Of a stretch of 64,000 nucleotides of DNA, positions 42,275-50,049 are shown in pieces. The position numbers and the translations under genes were made by a program. Source of the stretch: Streptomyces phaeochromogenes (GTDB taxonomy: Bacteria; Actinomycetota; Actinomycetes; Streptomycetales; Streptomycetaceae). How positions within the stretch are numbered: the stretch's first letter is position 1; each line of letters starts with the position of its first letter. The notes under the pieces were generated by a model that had not been told where the DNA came from, searched no databases, and worked only from the letters and a program-made list of their open reading frames with translations. The stretch covers positions 1 to 64,000 of the forward strand of contig NZ_LIQZ01000159.1 in assembly GCF_001418655.1 (NCBI RefSeq). Direction: 5' to 3'.

Positions 42275-42379
42275 CACCAGCCGTATCTTTCGAGCAGCGG
42301 AATCCTGAACGGGTGCTGCCGGGGCGGGAGCCGCGCCGGCGTGTACCGCCCGGTCGGTGTCGCGAAGGCGGATCGATGA
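42275..42379 (+). pseudogene. msrA 3'-end repeat, copy 3 (degenerate remnant)
   Basis: Thirty-four codons plus stop that align with the msrA tail (HQPYLSSSGILNGCC, then VGVAKADR) but with many changes: the KNP is lost and the SCP cysteine is replaced. At the DNA level TATCTTTCGAGCAGC, GGGTGCTGC and CCCGGTCGG match copy 1. Its stop overlaps the ATG of the DUF3885 gene (ATGA), repeating the junction seen at copy 1. Confidence 0.75.
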
Positions 42380-42972
42380 GCGTCGGCTTCACTCCCGCGT
42401 CGCTGGCGGCGCTGTGGCAGAAACGGTGGCCGTCGGGTCCGCCCGTCGCTCACACGTTCCGCAGTACGTACGCCGACCGCTGGGTGCGCTTCCACAGCCT
42501 CCCCGGCTCGAAGCGCTACCCGGAGTCGGAGGACGAGTACGCGATCGTGCTGGACCGCTACAACACGGTCCTCGACGAACTCTTCGCGGGTACGGATGTG
42601 TTCGTGGTGACCGTGGACTGGTCGGGCACAGCGACGGGACCTGCCATCCAGCCGGAGCCACGACAGACGCTGCACCCTGACGGCATCCGCTGGTGGACCG
42701 AGTCGGAGCAGGACGACCCCGACCCGGAGTTCCACGTCCACAGCCGTCTGTACGCCGACCGGCGCCCGTGGGAACGCGGCTGCGCCGACGATCTGCTGCG
42801 CGCCGTCGCGGACGACGCGCTCGTCGAGGTGTTCCTCACCGATACAGAACTCCGCCGCATCCACCACCCGTACGACGGCGGTGCGGATGTCGTCCTCGCC
42901 ACGCCTGAGGAGCGGGACCGGATGCGCGCCCGGCACATCGACTGGCTCTCCAGCCACCCGGCCGGCCTCTGA
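42376..42972 (+). CDS. DUF3885 domain protein
   Basis: A 198-residue protein matching DUF3885: LWQKRWPSGPPVAHTFRSTY, RWVRFHSLPGSKRYPESEDEY, a middle strand ending VTVDWSG, and the C-terminal LLTD-type block (VFLTDTELRRIHHPYDGGAD) closing with HIDWLSSHP. Family members occur beside polymorphic toxins and as orphans and are thought to be immunity-like; that role is inference here. ATG 42376 is embedded in the stop of msrA 3'-end copy 3. No toxin gene is adjacent. Followed by a GC-rich imperfect hairpin. Confidence 0.82.
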   Translation: MSVGFTPASLAALWQKRWPSGPPVAHTFRSTYADRWVRFHSLPGSKRYPESEDEYAIVLDRYNTVLDELFAGTDVFVVTVDWSGTATGPAIQPEPRQTLHPDGIRWWTESEQDDPDPEFHVHSRLYADRRPWERGCADDLLRAVADDALVEVFLTDTELRRIHHPYDGGADVVLATPEERDRMRARHIDWLSSHPAGL

Positions 42973-43039
42973 CCGGCCGGTCACGGGCAGCCTTCACCGC
43001 AGCACTCTTCGTGCACGGCGGGGCCAGCCGGCTCCGCAA

Positions 43040-43090
43040 GGGAAAGCGGGGCCCGGCTACGGAGCCTCGGCCGGTCGGCCCCCGCCTTTC
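43040..43090. terminator. Imperfect GC-rich hairpin between DUF3885 and msrA
   Basis: GGGAAAGCGGGGCC (43040-43053) can pair with GGCCCCCGCCTTTC (43077-43090) with small bulges. It separates two convergent genes and is a plausible shared terminator, but the pairing is not clean. Confidence 0.4.
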
Positions 43091-43107
43091 GCCGGGCCGC
43101 CTCGCGT

Positions 43108-43620
43108 TCAGCCCTCCGTGCGGGCGGGCAGGCGCCATCCGGGGCGGGGGAAGTGGCAGGTGTAGCCGTCCGGGTAACGCTGCAGGTAGTCCTGGTGCTC
43201 GGGCTCGGCCTGCCAGAAGGGGCCGACCGGCTCCACCTCGGTGACGACCTTGCCGGGCCACAGTCCGGAGGCGTCCACGTCCGCGATCGTGTCCTCGGCG
43301 ATCCGCTTCTGCTCGTCGTCCACGTAGTAGATCGCCGAGCGGTAGCTGAGGCCGATGTCGTTGCCCTGGCGGTTCTTGGTGCTCGGGTCGTGGATCTGGA
43401 AGAAGAACTCCAGGAGCGCGCGGTAGTCGGTCTTCTCCGGGTCGAAAAGGATCTCGATGGCCTCCGCGTGCGTGCCGTGGTTACGGTACGTCGCGTTCGG
43501 CACGTCGCCCCCGGTGTATCCGACCCGGGTCCCCGTCACGCCCGGGAGTCGGCGGACCAGCTCCTCCATCCCCCAGAAGCATCCGCCCGCCAGTACGGCC
43601 CTCTGCGTCTGCGCAGCCAT
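43108..43620 (-). CDS. msrA: Peptide-methionine (S)-S-oxide reductase MsrA (intact)
   Basis: A 170-residue MsrA that reduces methionine-S-sulphoxide in proteins with thioredoxin. The catalytic Cys14 is in AGGCFWGMEE; the Glu is in THAEAIEI; the full substrate-site segment RQGNDIGLSYRSAIYYV (84-100) is present, unlike in the paralogue at 39735. The C-terminus is short and lacks the Cys-rich tail, so recycling may use thioredoxin directly. ATG 43620 is chosen over an in-frame ATG 43635 for its GGAAGGGG ribosome site. This copy makes loss of function in the other one tolerable. Confidence 0.92.
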   Translation of the reverse strand: MAAQTQRAVLAGGCFWGMEELVRRLPGVTGTRVGYTGGDVPNATYRNHGTHAEAIEILFDPEKTDYRALLEFFFQIHDPSTKNRQGNDIGLSYRSAIYYVDDEQKRIAEDTIADVDASGLWPGKVVTEVEPVGPFWQAEPEHQDYLQRYPDGYTCHFPRPGWRLPARTEG

Positions 43621-43897
43621 TACGGCCCCTTCCAATGTCTGTGTCTGTCAGCTCGGTCACTCGGGGTCATCGGCTCGCACACCACCGGCATCCCTTACCC
43701 ACTGTCCTCAACGCACGAGGGTTCCGGGCGATTCCGCACCCACCCGAAGAGGCCGGTCATGGCACCGGCAACGCACGCCACGCCGTAGGCCCTCCGTGGA
43801 CTCTTGAGGAGCTGGGACGACCCCGAGGTCTAGGGTGCTCCTTGGACCATCAGCCCTCTCGGCAGCTGTCTCAGAGCAGGCACTAGCCTCTCGGGTC

Positions 43898-44692
43898 ATG
43901 TCCGACCTACCCGATCTTCACAGTGCGACCATCGACGCGATAGTCGATCACGTCGGCCGATCGACGCTTCCCTTCCAGCGAGCCCACCGGGAGGAACAAC
44001 ACGCCACGGCCTTCTGGTTCAACGAACTCGTGGAGACGACCGCCGAAGACGAGGTCATCCGCCAGTACCTCGTGACTGCCAGCGAGCCGGCGAGAGTCGA
44101 GATGGCCGAGTTCACTCTGCGGCCGGACTTGTGCACACCAACTATGAGCGCAGAGAACCTGATGTTGATCGACTTTGCGCAGGGGTGGACTCATCTCGGT
44201 GACCTGGGGGTGGCGGTCATGCCGACCACCGGATTGCACGCGCACGGCGCTCGCAAGGGGTGGAGTTGGACGACCGACGAGATCACCGACGGTCTCGCCG
44301 CCACGGAAGAGGACATCGCCGGCATCGGTGAGCACCCGATCGCGGCTTACGTGCTGGGTCACATCATCGAGGACGGCGCCCGAGAGCAGGCTGTGGTGGT
44401 CGGCCAGGTCACGCGCACCAGCGGCGACAGCATCCGTTGGAACGGAGACCTGCCGCCGGGGTGCGTAGGGGCACCGGTGTTCATCAGCGCTCGCCTCAGC
44501 GGGGACAGTTTCAAACTGGTCTGCCTGGGGGTGACGCTGCCTGCCGCCGGTCACCACGCGATTGCCTCCTTCGACCGCATCCGCGCCGCCCTGAACGCCC
44601 TCACCTCGGACACCCCGCCAGCCTTTGACGAGACCGCAGAGCATCCTCGGCAGGCCGAGCCGAAGCGGCGCTGGTGGCAGCGACGCGGCTGA
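43898..44692 (+). CDS. Trypsin-fold protein lacking catalytic residues (predicted pseudoprotease)
   Basis: A 264-residue cytoplasmic protein without signal peptide. Its layout follows chymotrypsin-fold 'trypsin-like peptidase' domains: HATAFWFNEL (first barrel strands), QYLVTASEPARVE where an active enzyme has Leu-Val-Thr-Ala-x-His, DLGVAVMP with an Asp at 102, and PPGCVGAPVFIS in place of Gly-x-Ser-Gly-Ser-Pro-Val. The His position reads Glu63 and the nucleophile Ser reads Ala192, so it should be catalytically dead. The C-terminus is basic (PKRRWWQRR). Codon use is less GC-biased than in core genes. Family assignment is from motif order only; its role (binding, immunity, regulation) is unknown. 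Confidence 0.6.
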   Translation: MSDLPDLHSATIDAIVDHVGRSTLPFQRAHREEQHATAFWFNELVETTAEDEVIRQYLVTASEPARVEMAEFTLRPDLCTPTMSAENLMLIDFAQGWTHLGDLGVAVMPTTGLHAHGARKGWSWTTDEITDGLAATEEDIAGIGEHPIAAYVLGHIIEDGAREQAVVVGQVTRTSGDSIRWNGDLPPGCVGAPVFISARLSGDSFKLVCLGVTLPAAGHHAIASFDRIRAALNALTSDTPPAFDETAEHPRQAEPKRRWWQRRG

Positions 44693-44756
44693 TGCTGCCC
44701 AGCGCTGTCAGAGGTACGACGACCATGGACGACCAGCCCGAACACCTTTGACGGAA

Positions 44757-44807
44757 AGAGCTGCGAACACGGCTTGACGTGGCTCATCAAGCCGCTTTGA
44801 CGACCAC
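44757..44807. repeat. Palindromic island element, copy A (complete)
   Basis: The left arm 44757-44777 ends GAACACGGCTTGA; a 9-nt spacer (cgtggctca) follows; the right arm starts TCAAGCCG at 44787. The inner CGGCTTGA/TCAAGCCG pairing is perfect. The same element recurs at 50785 (complete) and as half copies at 45975 and 49991. Confidence 0.65.
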
Positions 44808-44897
44808 TTTGTTGAATGGGACCGCGGGGACATGGCGAGTCAGTCCCAGAGGACCCACCCTGTGCTCAGCGCTGTCGGATCCGGTCGCGAAGTTCGC

Positions 44898-45842
44898 CTA
44901 CTGACCGTGGGGCTCGGATCCCTTGAGGTAGGTCAGCCGCCCTCGGTCCCGTTCAGTCGTCAGGTCGAGGGCGGTCACGGGATGGCGGGTCCACACAGGT
45001 GAGCCGTCGATCCACGGCACGAGCACGGTGACCGGATTGTGCAGGCCGTGGACGTCTGCAACTCCCGACGGGGGAAGGCGCCGTGCCTGGCTCTTCTTCG
45101 CGAGCCGCAGAAGCATCGGCGGAGCTTCGTCCGGATCGTCGTCGGCACGGTACAGCACCAAGTAGGCCTCACCCGCCTCCGGTTCGCGCAGCAGCAGCCA
45201 GCACATCGGGTGTGAATCCTTGCTGGTGGCCAGGCGGGCGAGACGGCGGACGAGCCGCACATCGGACACGAGCACCGCCAGGCCGCCGACCGCGGCCACG
45301 AGGATGAACCAACCGCGGCCGGCCTCCCCGAAGATGTGCAGCACACCGCCGAACCCGACAATCGCCCCGCCGACGATCCCGGCCGCTATGTATGGAAGAT
45401 TGAAAGTGGTGAGCAGTTCGCGGTTGCGCCACCAGACCAACCGCCCCCGACTGTCGGTCACGGGCGCGCGCGGCTTCGGCTGCAGGGGTGCAGCCGTGGA
45501 GCGCACAGCCGCTGCGAGGAGGGTCTCACGGGTGAGCTCCGCGGCAGTCAGGGGCGCCTGCCGGGAACGTCGGGCGGCGGTCCTGCGGCGACGCTCCCTC
45601 CTCGACTCGGGATCCAGCCTGCGCCCCACACCGGCCAATGCCGTGGCACCCATCAGCAGACAGCCGAGAAAGGTCATGACCCAGGCGAAGCCACCGGCCT
45701 CCGTGCCGTCCTGAAACCCCTCGAAGTAGCCCACCGCCACACCCGGGGCCGCGATGAAGAGGCCCACGACACCGACGCGCAGCAACCACTTCTCGGGATC
45801 GGCGCCCGGGCCCACGGGTGGCACGTTTCGGCGATCGGCCAC
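44898..45842 (-). CDS. Four-helix membrane protein of the island
   Basis: A 314-residue protein with two hydrophobic hairpins: residues 20-71 (LLRVGVVGLFIAAPGVAVGY; FAWVMTFLGCLLMGATALAG) and 149-193 (LPYIAAGIVGGAIVGFGGVL; WFILVAAVGGLAVLVSDVRL). A strongly basic loop (RRERRRRTAARRSRQ) separates them, and a C-terminal soluble domain of about 110 residues follows (CWLLLREPEAGEAYLVLYRA ... VTVLVPWIDG). Such a domain is common in streptomycete membrane proteins of unknown role. ATG 45842 has GGAGA upstream. It lies between two copies of the palindromic element. Function unknown. Confidence 0.7.
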   Translation of the reverse strand: MADRRNVPPVGPGADPEKWLLRVGVVGLFIAAPGVAVGYFEGFQDGTEAGGFAWVMTFLGCLLMGATALAGVGRRLDPESRRERRRRTAARRSRQAPLTAAELTRETLLAAAVRSTAAPLQPKPRAPVTDSRGRLVWWRNRELLTTFNLPYIAAGIVGGAIVGFGGVLHIFGEAGRGWFILVAAVGGLAVLVSDVRLVRRLARLATSKDSHPMCWLLLREPEAGEAYLVLYRADDDPDEAPPMLLRLAKKSQARRLPPSGVADVHGLHNPVTVLVPWIDGSPVWTRHPVTALDLTTERDRGRLTYLKGSEPHGQ

Positions 45843-45974
45843 GTCTCTCCTGATCTCATGCGTTGTGCATCAGACATCAGACACTTGAGTCCACCGGACG
45901 GTTGCACAGCCTCTCGTGCCCCCCCGCCCAGGTCGGCACGCGGGGACACATCTGTGGATGCCACAAGGGCGCAG

Positions 45975-45995
45975 AGGTCTGTGGACACGGCTTGA
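45975..45995. repeat. Palindromic island element, copy B (left half only)
   Basis: AGGTCTGTGGACACGGCTTG and one further A match the element's left arm at 20 of 21 positions, the best arm in the window. The right arm is absent: after the spacer the sequence is unrelated. It lies 154 nt before the immunity-like gene at 46129. Confidence 0.6.
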
Positions 45996-46128
45996 CATGG
46001 GTCTCCCGGTCGGACAATCAACTACGGGTGAGCGCAGCAGTGGGCACGAGTTGAGGGGCACTGGCGTTGTCAGTGGTCCGCCATAGGCTCGGTCCCGTTC
46101 GAAGGCAGGCATCGGCGGATGGGACGGC

Positions 46129-46839
46129 ATGAGCTTTGATCTCGCGGTGTGGTTCGAACCCGAGCGGGTCTCGGCCTCTGACGCCGCCGGGAAGTACGAG
46201 CGGCTTTGTGACAGTGATCTCGCGGGGGCGGGAGTTGTCGCGAGCGAGGCCGTGTCCGCGTTCCATCAGGCGCTGATCATGGAATTCCCCGAGCTTTCGT
46301 CCGCGGGAGACGACTGCCAGCAGGTGTCGGTGTCGGTGTCGCCGTGGACGGCGGGCCTCGACGTCTCTGCCGCTCATGTGCTCATGCCCCTGTCGTGGAG
46401 TCGGGCCAGTGAGACGGCGCCCGAGGTAGTGGCCCTCGCCGGCCGCCATGGACTGGTCTGTTTCGACCCGCAGGCAGAGGTGCTTCACCTTCCGCCCGCG
46501 CTGCGCGGGACAGATGGATTGAGTCTTCAGCCGTGCGTCGGGCTGAAGGTCGAGGACCCGGACCTTGATGTGATCGAACGTGCCGTACGCCGATTGTCCG
46601 CGGAGAACTGGTTCTTGATTCTGGAGAGGCGGCTTGGCCGCTACCTCCAGGTGGCTCAGGGGCCGAACGCAGGCCTGTCGGCAAACGGATTTGCCGTCGA
46701 ACACCGGGATGGTTCGCCGGACCGGCACTACCGGTGTGTGCTGAGCGAGAAGGATCAAGTAGCAACGGTCTTCGCTGACTTCGCTTCAGGTGAGGCCGCA
46801 TGGAGCGTGGACGCGCGATGGGACAAGGTGTCGATGTAG
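46129..46839 (+). CDS. Immunity-type two-domain protein
   Basis: A 236-residue soluble protein. The N-terminal domain begins MSFDLAVWFEPERVSASDAA, a signature of small actinomycete proteins found in polymorphic-toxin immunity loci. A linker near residue 143 leads to a second domain (NWFLILERRLGRYLQVAQG; AGLSANGFAVEHRDGS; TVFADFASGEAAW) that resembles another immunity-protein fold. No toxin is adjacent. ATG 46129 has only a weak ribosome site (GATGGGACGGC). Immunity function is inference; the two-domain reading is from sequence texture. Confidence 0.68.
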   Translation: MSFDLAVWFEPERVSASDAAGKYERLCDSDLAGAGVVASEAVSAFHQALIMEFPELSSAGDDCQQVSVSVSPWTAGLDVSAAHVLMPLSWSRASETAPEVVALAGRHGLVCFDPQAEVLHLPPALRGTDGLSLQPCVGLKVEDPDLDVIERAVRRLSAENWFLILERRLGRYLQVAQGPNAGLSANGFAVEHRDGSPDRHYRCVLSEKDQVATVFADFASGEAAWSVDARWDKVSM

Positions 46840-47025
46840 TCGGTGTGGGCCCCCATGTCCGAGGCCAACCGCCCCGGATGCGTTCTGTGAACGCGGCCTG
46901 GCGTGGATCACCGCGCCGCGATCGCACCCTCTTTCGGCGTCCGGAGACGGTGGGGGTGGGGATGGGGATGGGATCGTTGATCGCTGGTCGCCCGCGATCA
47001 CTGGCCGCAGAGGCCGGCCCGCCTC

Positions 47026-47202
47026 TCACCACCCCGGCATGCCTCCATGCGGGCTGTTGACCACCAAGGGCAACGACCCTTCGGCGAGGTAGAAGTGCCC
47101 GGGGAAATAGTCGATGTGGAGGTGCCCCCCGTCCTCGGCAGTGGCCAGGTCTCGGAGGTTCTCCGCGAGTACTCCCCTGTTGTCGGAGTCACCGCTGATC
47201 AC
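47026..47202 (-). CDS. Imm32-like short gene (possibly truncated)
   Basis: A 58-residue frame from GTG 47202 whose product (VISGDSDNRGVLAENLRDLA, then GGHLHIDYFPGHFYLAEGSL, then PLVVNSPHGG) resembles the Imm32 family of immunity proteins, which end with a similar YPGHFYLAEGS.P block. No good ribosome site precedes the GTG; the frame is open back to the stop of the LRV gene (47266), in the same frame, across a stretch of GCGCTG.GAACA repeats. So either the start is unusual or the 5' end has been altered. It lies 63 nt downstream of the LRV gene on the same strand. Confidence 0.5.
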   Translation of the reverse strand: MISGDSDNRGVLAENLRDLATAEDGGHLHIDYFPGHFYLAEGSLPLVVNSPHGGMPGW

Positions 47203-47265
47203 AAGGATCTGTTCACAGCGCGGTGTTCGCAGCGCAGTGTTCGCGTTGCCGCCGATCTGTTCGCT

Positions 47266-48675
47266 TCAGCGAGGGATACCCACTTCATCCAGGTATCGGT
47301 GCATGGTGTCCGTGGGAAGGCTCGGGTTGGTGAGGGCGTCGGAGGAGGTGTCCGGGTTCTCGCAGCTTTCGAGGATGAGGTCGACCGGCAGTGCGGGGTG
47401 GGCGGCTGCCATGGCGCGTACAAGATGGTCGGGGTCGGCGAGCAGCCGGACCAGTGCGTCGACGGGCGCTTCGAGGTCCAGCCCCACCAGCCGTCGTTTC
47501 TCTGGATCCGGGTCGTCGGCGAAACGTTGCCCGTTGCCCGCGCGCGGGAAGTTCGGGTGGGCCTGCAGAGCGCCCCTGGTGATGACCTTGCAGTCCAGAT
47601 AGGTCTGCAGCACCACCTCACCGTCGACGGTCGGCTGGTTCTCGCACAGCAGGAGTCGTACGGGGTGGTCGTCGTCCTTGGAGAGCAGGTCGATGGCGTC
47701 GGCAGGCAGGTGCGGGCTGTAGGTGGCGCTGCGCCGCAGGAGGATGTTGGCCGACTTGGCGCATTGGCGCAGCACATCGGGGTCGGCACAGAGGCGAACC
47801 CATTCGACGGGAGCGAGCCGGTCGGACGGGCTGATGGTGACGTCGATGGCGGCGCGTTCGGTCTCCGTCAGCTCGGGGCGTACCGATACCGCCAGCCGTA
47901 CGCGGTGCGCGTCGTCGTTCGCCAACGCCCGGACGATGTCGATGGGGACACTGAGGTTGGCCGCCAGCTCTTGTCTGTCCCACTCGTTGGCGCCGGCCGC
48001 GAGTTGTTCGGCGGTCGCCGTGCTCATGGCGCCGCAACGGATCACTTCCGACCTGTCGAGGCTCTCGCTGTCGAGGCTCTCGGTTCCCGCGCCGAGAAGA
48101 AGGTCCGTGCAGGCCGCGTCTTCGCGGCAGGCCTCGATCATGGCCGCCCGGCGGACTGCGTCATCGGCGTCGTGGAGCAGACGGCTTCGGGTGTCCTCGG
48201 ACAGCAGGGCCCACTCGCGGCAGGCTGCCCGTCGGAAGTCCGCGTCCTGGTGGTCGGCGAGCCCTGCGACCAGGCTCGGAGCCGTGTCGTGACAGAAGGC
48301 CGCGTTCCGGCGGACATTGGGATCCGGATCGGCGAGCAGGCGCTGCTGGGCGGACAGGGGCAGTGGCGGCGTGGGGACCCGGAACCAGTTGGGTCCGACG
48401 GCCAGACCGAGGCGTACGCGTGGATCGGGATCGTCCACGAGCCTGGCGCGCTGTTCCGCCGGTACGGAGATGTTCTCGGTGAGCAGGGCCCGCAGCTTTC
48501 GGTCGGGGTGCGCGACGATGGCGTCGACCACCTCGTCCGGCAGAGCGCGCCAGGCGAGCGTGTTCCGGGCCACGTCGGCCTCCTCGCACAGGAGCCGGAG
48601 CAGGATGTCGGCCGGCGCTGCGGGATTTCGCGCGATCGCAGCGATCGTCTCGCGGTGACCGCGATCTCCGTCCAT
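47266..48675 (-). CDS. Leucine-rich-repeat-variant (LRV) protein
   Basis: A 469-residue alpha-solenoid. About 15 imperfect repeats of roughly 24 residues follow the LRV pattern (ARNPAAPADILLRLLCEEAD; LVDDPDPRVRLGLAV; LLADPDPNVRRNAAF; LANDDAHRVRLAVSV). There is no signal peptide or membrane segment. ATG 48675 is chosen for the GGGAGG 8 nt upstream rather than the in-frame GTG 48747. LRV proteins of this kind are common orphans in streptomycetes, probably protein-binding scaffolds. The Imm32-like frame follows it on the same strand, hinting at a shared cassette. Function unknown. Confidence 0.8.
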   Translation of the reverse strand: MDGDRGHRETIAAIARNPAAPADILLRLLCEEADVARNTLAWRALPDEVVDAIVAHPDRKLRALLTENISVPAEQRARLVDDPDPRVRLGLAVGPNWFRVPTPPLPLSAQQRLLADPDPNVRRNAAFCHDTAPSLVAGLADHQDADFRRAACREWALLSEDTRSRLLHDADDAVRRAAMIEACREDAACTDLLLGAGTESLDSESLDRSEVIRCGAMSTATAEQLAAGANEWDRQELAANLSVPIDIVRALANDDAHRVRLAVSVRPELTETERAAIDVTISPSDRLAPVEWVRLCADPDVLRQCAKSANILLRRSATYSPHLPADAIDLLSKDDDHPVRLLLCENQPTVDGEVVLQTYLDCKVITRGALQAHPNFPRAGNGQRFADDPDPEKRRLVGLDLEAPVDALVRLLADPDHLVRAMAAAHPALPVDLILESCENPDTSSDALTNPSLPTDTMHRYLDEVGIPR

Positions 48676-49104
48676 ATTGGGCCTCCCTGTTCGCCAACGG
48701 CCTTCGCGGGCCCGCAGATTGTGCGCAGCGCATGTGTACGAGGTCAACGCCGGTGATCATGCTCCGCCGCGCATCCGGAGACTGGCGAGTGGTTTTCCGG
48801 GGCGGGTCCGGGGACCGGACGGTCCGGGGCGGCCCAGGGACCTGACGTCCGGGGCGGTCCGGGGCGGTCCGGGTTCCGGACAGTGCGGCTGCCTTCGACG
48901 GTGCTGCGTCGCCGGCGATCGAAGCCCGGTGGAGCTGCCGGGCGAATCCCTCCAGCGGGCATACGGCGAGGAGGGAGCCTCACGCGACCTCCCGGTCGGC
49001 GGGCTCCGCGGAACCGGTGACGACCGGCAGTGGCCTGCCTGTCCCTGTGGGTACGCGGAACGGACGGCAGCCGCGCCGTCAGTCTTGAGGTTCGGCGTTC
49101 GGGG
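48676..49104. other. Gene-free stretch with GTCCGGGG repeats
   Basis: No gene supported on either strand; frames that run through it have no recognisable content. At about 48805-48880 is a run of short imperfect repeats around GTCCGGGGCGG and GGACGGTCC. The LRV promoter must lie near 48680-48760. Confidence 0.4.
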
Positions 49105-49392
49105 CTAGAGGCGGACCGAGATCTCCACGGCAACGTCGTCCCCTGCCGAGATGCCCTGCCCCTTGCGGACAGCGGCCTTGAGCGGCAGCAGGTAACGGCC
49201 GTCCTTGGGGAAGAGCGACGTACCGAAGACGACTTCACCGATCCGTGCCTCAACCGGGATCACGCCCCAGCCGTACGAAGCCATCGCGGCCACCTCGCGG
49301 ATGTCGGCGGACTCCTCATCCGGCACAGGGACGAAGTAGTACGGCGACGGCCCGCGCCATTCCATCACCCGGCCTGCGAAGGCGAACTCCAC
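49105..49392 (-). CDS. DUF1905 domain protein
   Basis: A 95-residue protein that is one complete DUF1905 domain: MEFAFAGRVMEWRGPSPYYF, then PDEESADIREVA, SYGWGVIPVEARIG, and the closing GRYLLPLKAAVRKGQGISAG DDVAVEI. These are small beta-barrel proteins, often fused to or beside YdeI/OmpD-like domains; the role is unknown. ATG 49392 has GGAGA upstream. It sits alone inside the island. Confidence 0.87.
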   Translation of the reverse strand: MEFAFAGRVMEWRGPSPYYFVPVPDEESADIREVAAMASYGWGVIPVEARIGEVVFGTSLFPKDGRYLLPLKAAVRKGQGISAGDDVAVEISVRL

Positions 49393-49842
49393 TGTGCCGG
49401 TCTCCTTTCGCGAGTACGACCAAGTCGCGCCAGGCGTACCTGCCGTGCGACCACTCCCCCTTGAAAGCGACCGGCAGACACCCGCGGAGGAAGGATGTCA
49501 TCCCCCTCGCAGCGGGATCCTCCCACTCGCGAGCAGCGGCGACGTCACGGCCGACGGCGGCCGAACCTGGTCCCGCTTCGACCGCACGCTCCTGCTGGGC
49601 ATCAACTGCTCATCCGATGGGCGCTGTTGGGCCGTGAGGGGGGAGGACGGATTGGCGGCTCAGCTCGTAATCCCACGTCGCTGAACCGCGGTTGCGCCCT
49701 CAAGCCGGCGATACGCCCCTGCCGCTTCGCGCGGCCGGCCGTAGCAGCAGCAGCTCAGGCCAAACGGCGACCGGCTCTCCCCCAAGGGACCGGCGGTCGA
49801 AAACCGGTGGCCTTCCGCATCGGCCGACCCCACGCTGTGGGC
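49393..49842. other. Gene-free stretch containing gene debris
   Basis: No intact gene. It holds the remnant of a beta-propeller gene (49514-49684) and then unassigned sequence leading into the DUF4291 remnant. Several long frames overlap here but none shows a family pattern. Confidence 0.4.
49514..49684 (+). pseudogene. C-terminal remnant of a BNR/Ycf48-like propeller protein
   Basis: One frame reads SSGDVTADGGRTWSRFDRTL, then INCSSDGRCWAVRGEDGLAA QLVIPRR and stop. The Asp-Gly-Gly-x-Thr-Trp motif and the CSSDGRCWAVGxxG block are typical of BNR-repeat or photosynthesis-stability-factor-like propeller proteins of actinomycetes. No start or upstream blades are present, so it is a fragment. The assignment rests on these motifs only. 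Confidence 0.4.
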
Positions 49843-50025
49843 CATGGAAGACCCCCACCACAGAATCCGGACGGTCCACACAGCCTCCACGGTCACCGTC
49901 TACCAGGCGTACTCCCCGCACATCGGCCAACCCGCCGCCCGGAGGGGCGTTTCCCTCCGGCGTGGAAACGGGATCGGATGACGTGGATCGTCATGCCGCG
50001 TTCACAGACCTGTGCTGCCATGTGA
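49796..50025 (+). pseudogene. DUF4291 gene remnant, 5' part
   Basis: From ATG 49843 it encodes MEDPHHRIRTVHTASTVTVY QAYSPHIGQPAAR, the N-terminus of DUF4291. It then shifts frame (the downstream frame gives EGRFPPAWKRDRMTWI) and breaks off at MTWI, where the palindromic element's right arm begins. Homology to the complete DUF4291 gene also extends upstream of the ATG (VENRW...PTL.AM) with a 1-nt deletion. It is on the opposite strand to the complete copy, 60 nt away. The matching 3' part of such a gene lies at 53720. Confidence 0.75.
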
Positions 50026-50041
50026 CACATGGGTGATGCTG
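49991..50041. repeat. Palindromic island element, copy D (right half plus flank)
   Basis: The right arm at 49991-50011 (TCATGCCGCGTTCACAGACC then T) matches the consensus at 19 of 21 positions. The following GTGCTGCCAT..GAC.CATGGG TGATGC is shared with copy C (50836 onward), so the unit extends about 30 nt past the palindrome. The left arm is replaced by the DUF4291 fragment. Confidence 0.65.
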
Positions 50042-50049
50042 GCTGTTGG

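Noticed and set aside
41770..42984. 404-codon minus-strand frame containing DUF5958
   Set aside because: The first 270 codons are antisense to the DUF3885 gene and msrA tail; DUF5958 starts at GTG 42171 with a ribosome site.
44757..44807. Reading the palindromic element as an integron attC site
   Set aside because: The GTTRRRY/RYYYAAC core sites are not present and no integron integrase is seen; only a general hairpin-site idea remains.
48677..49108. 143-codon plus-strand frame in the gap after the LRV gene
   Set aside because: No family pattern, no ribosome site, and it crosses the LRV promoter region.
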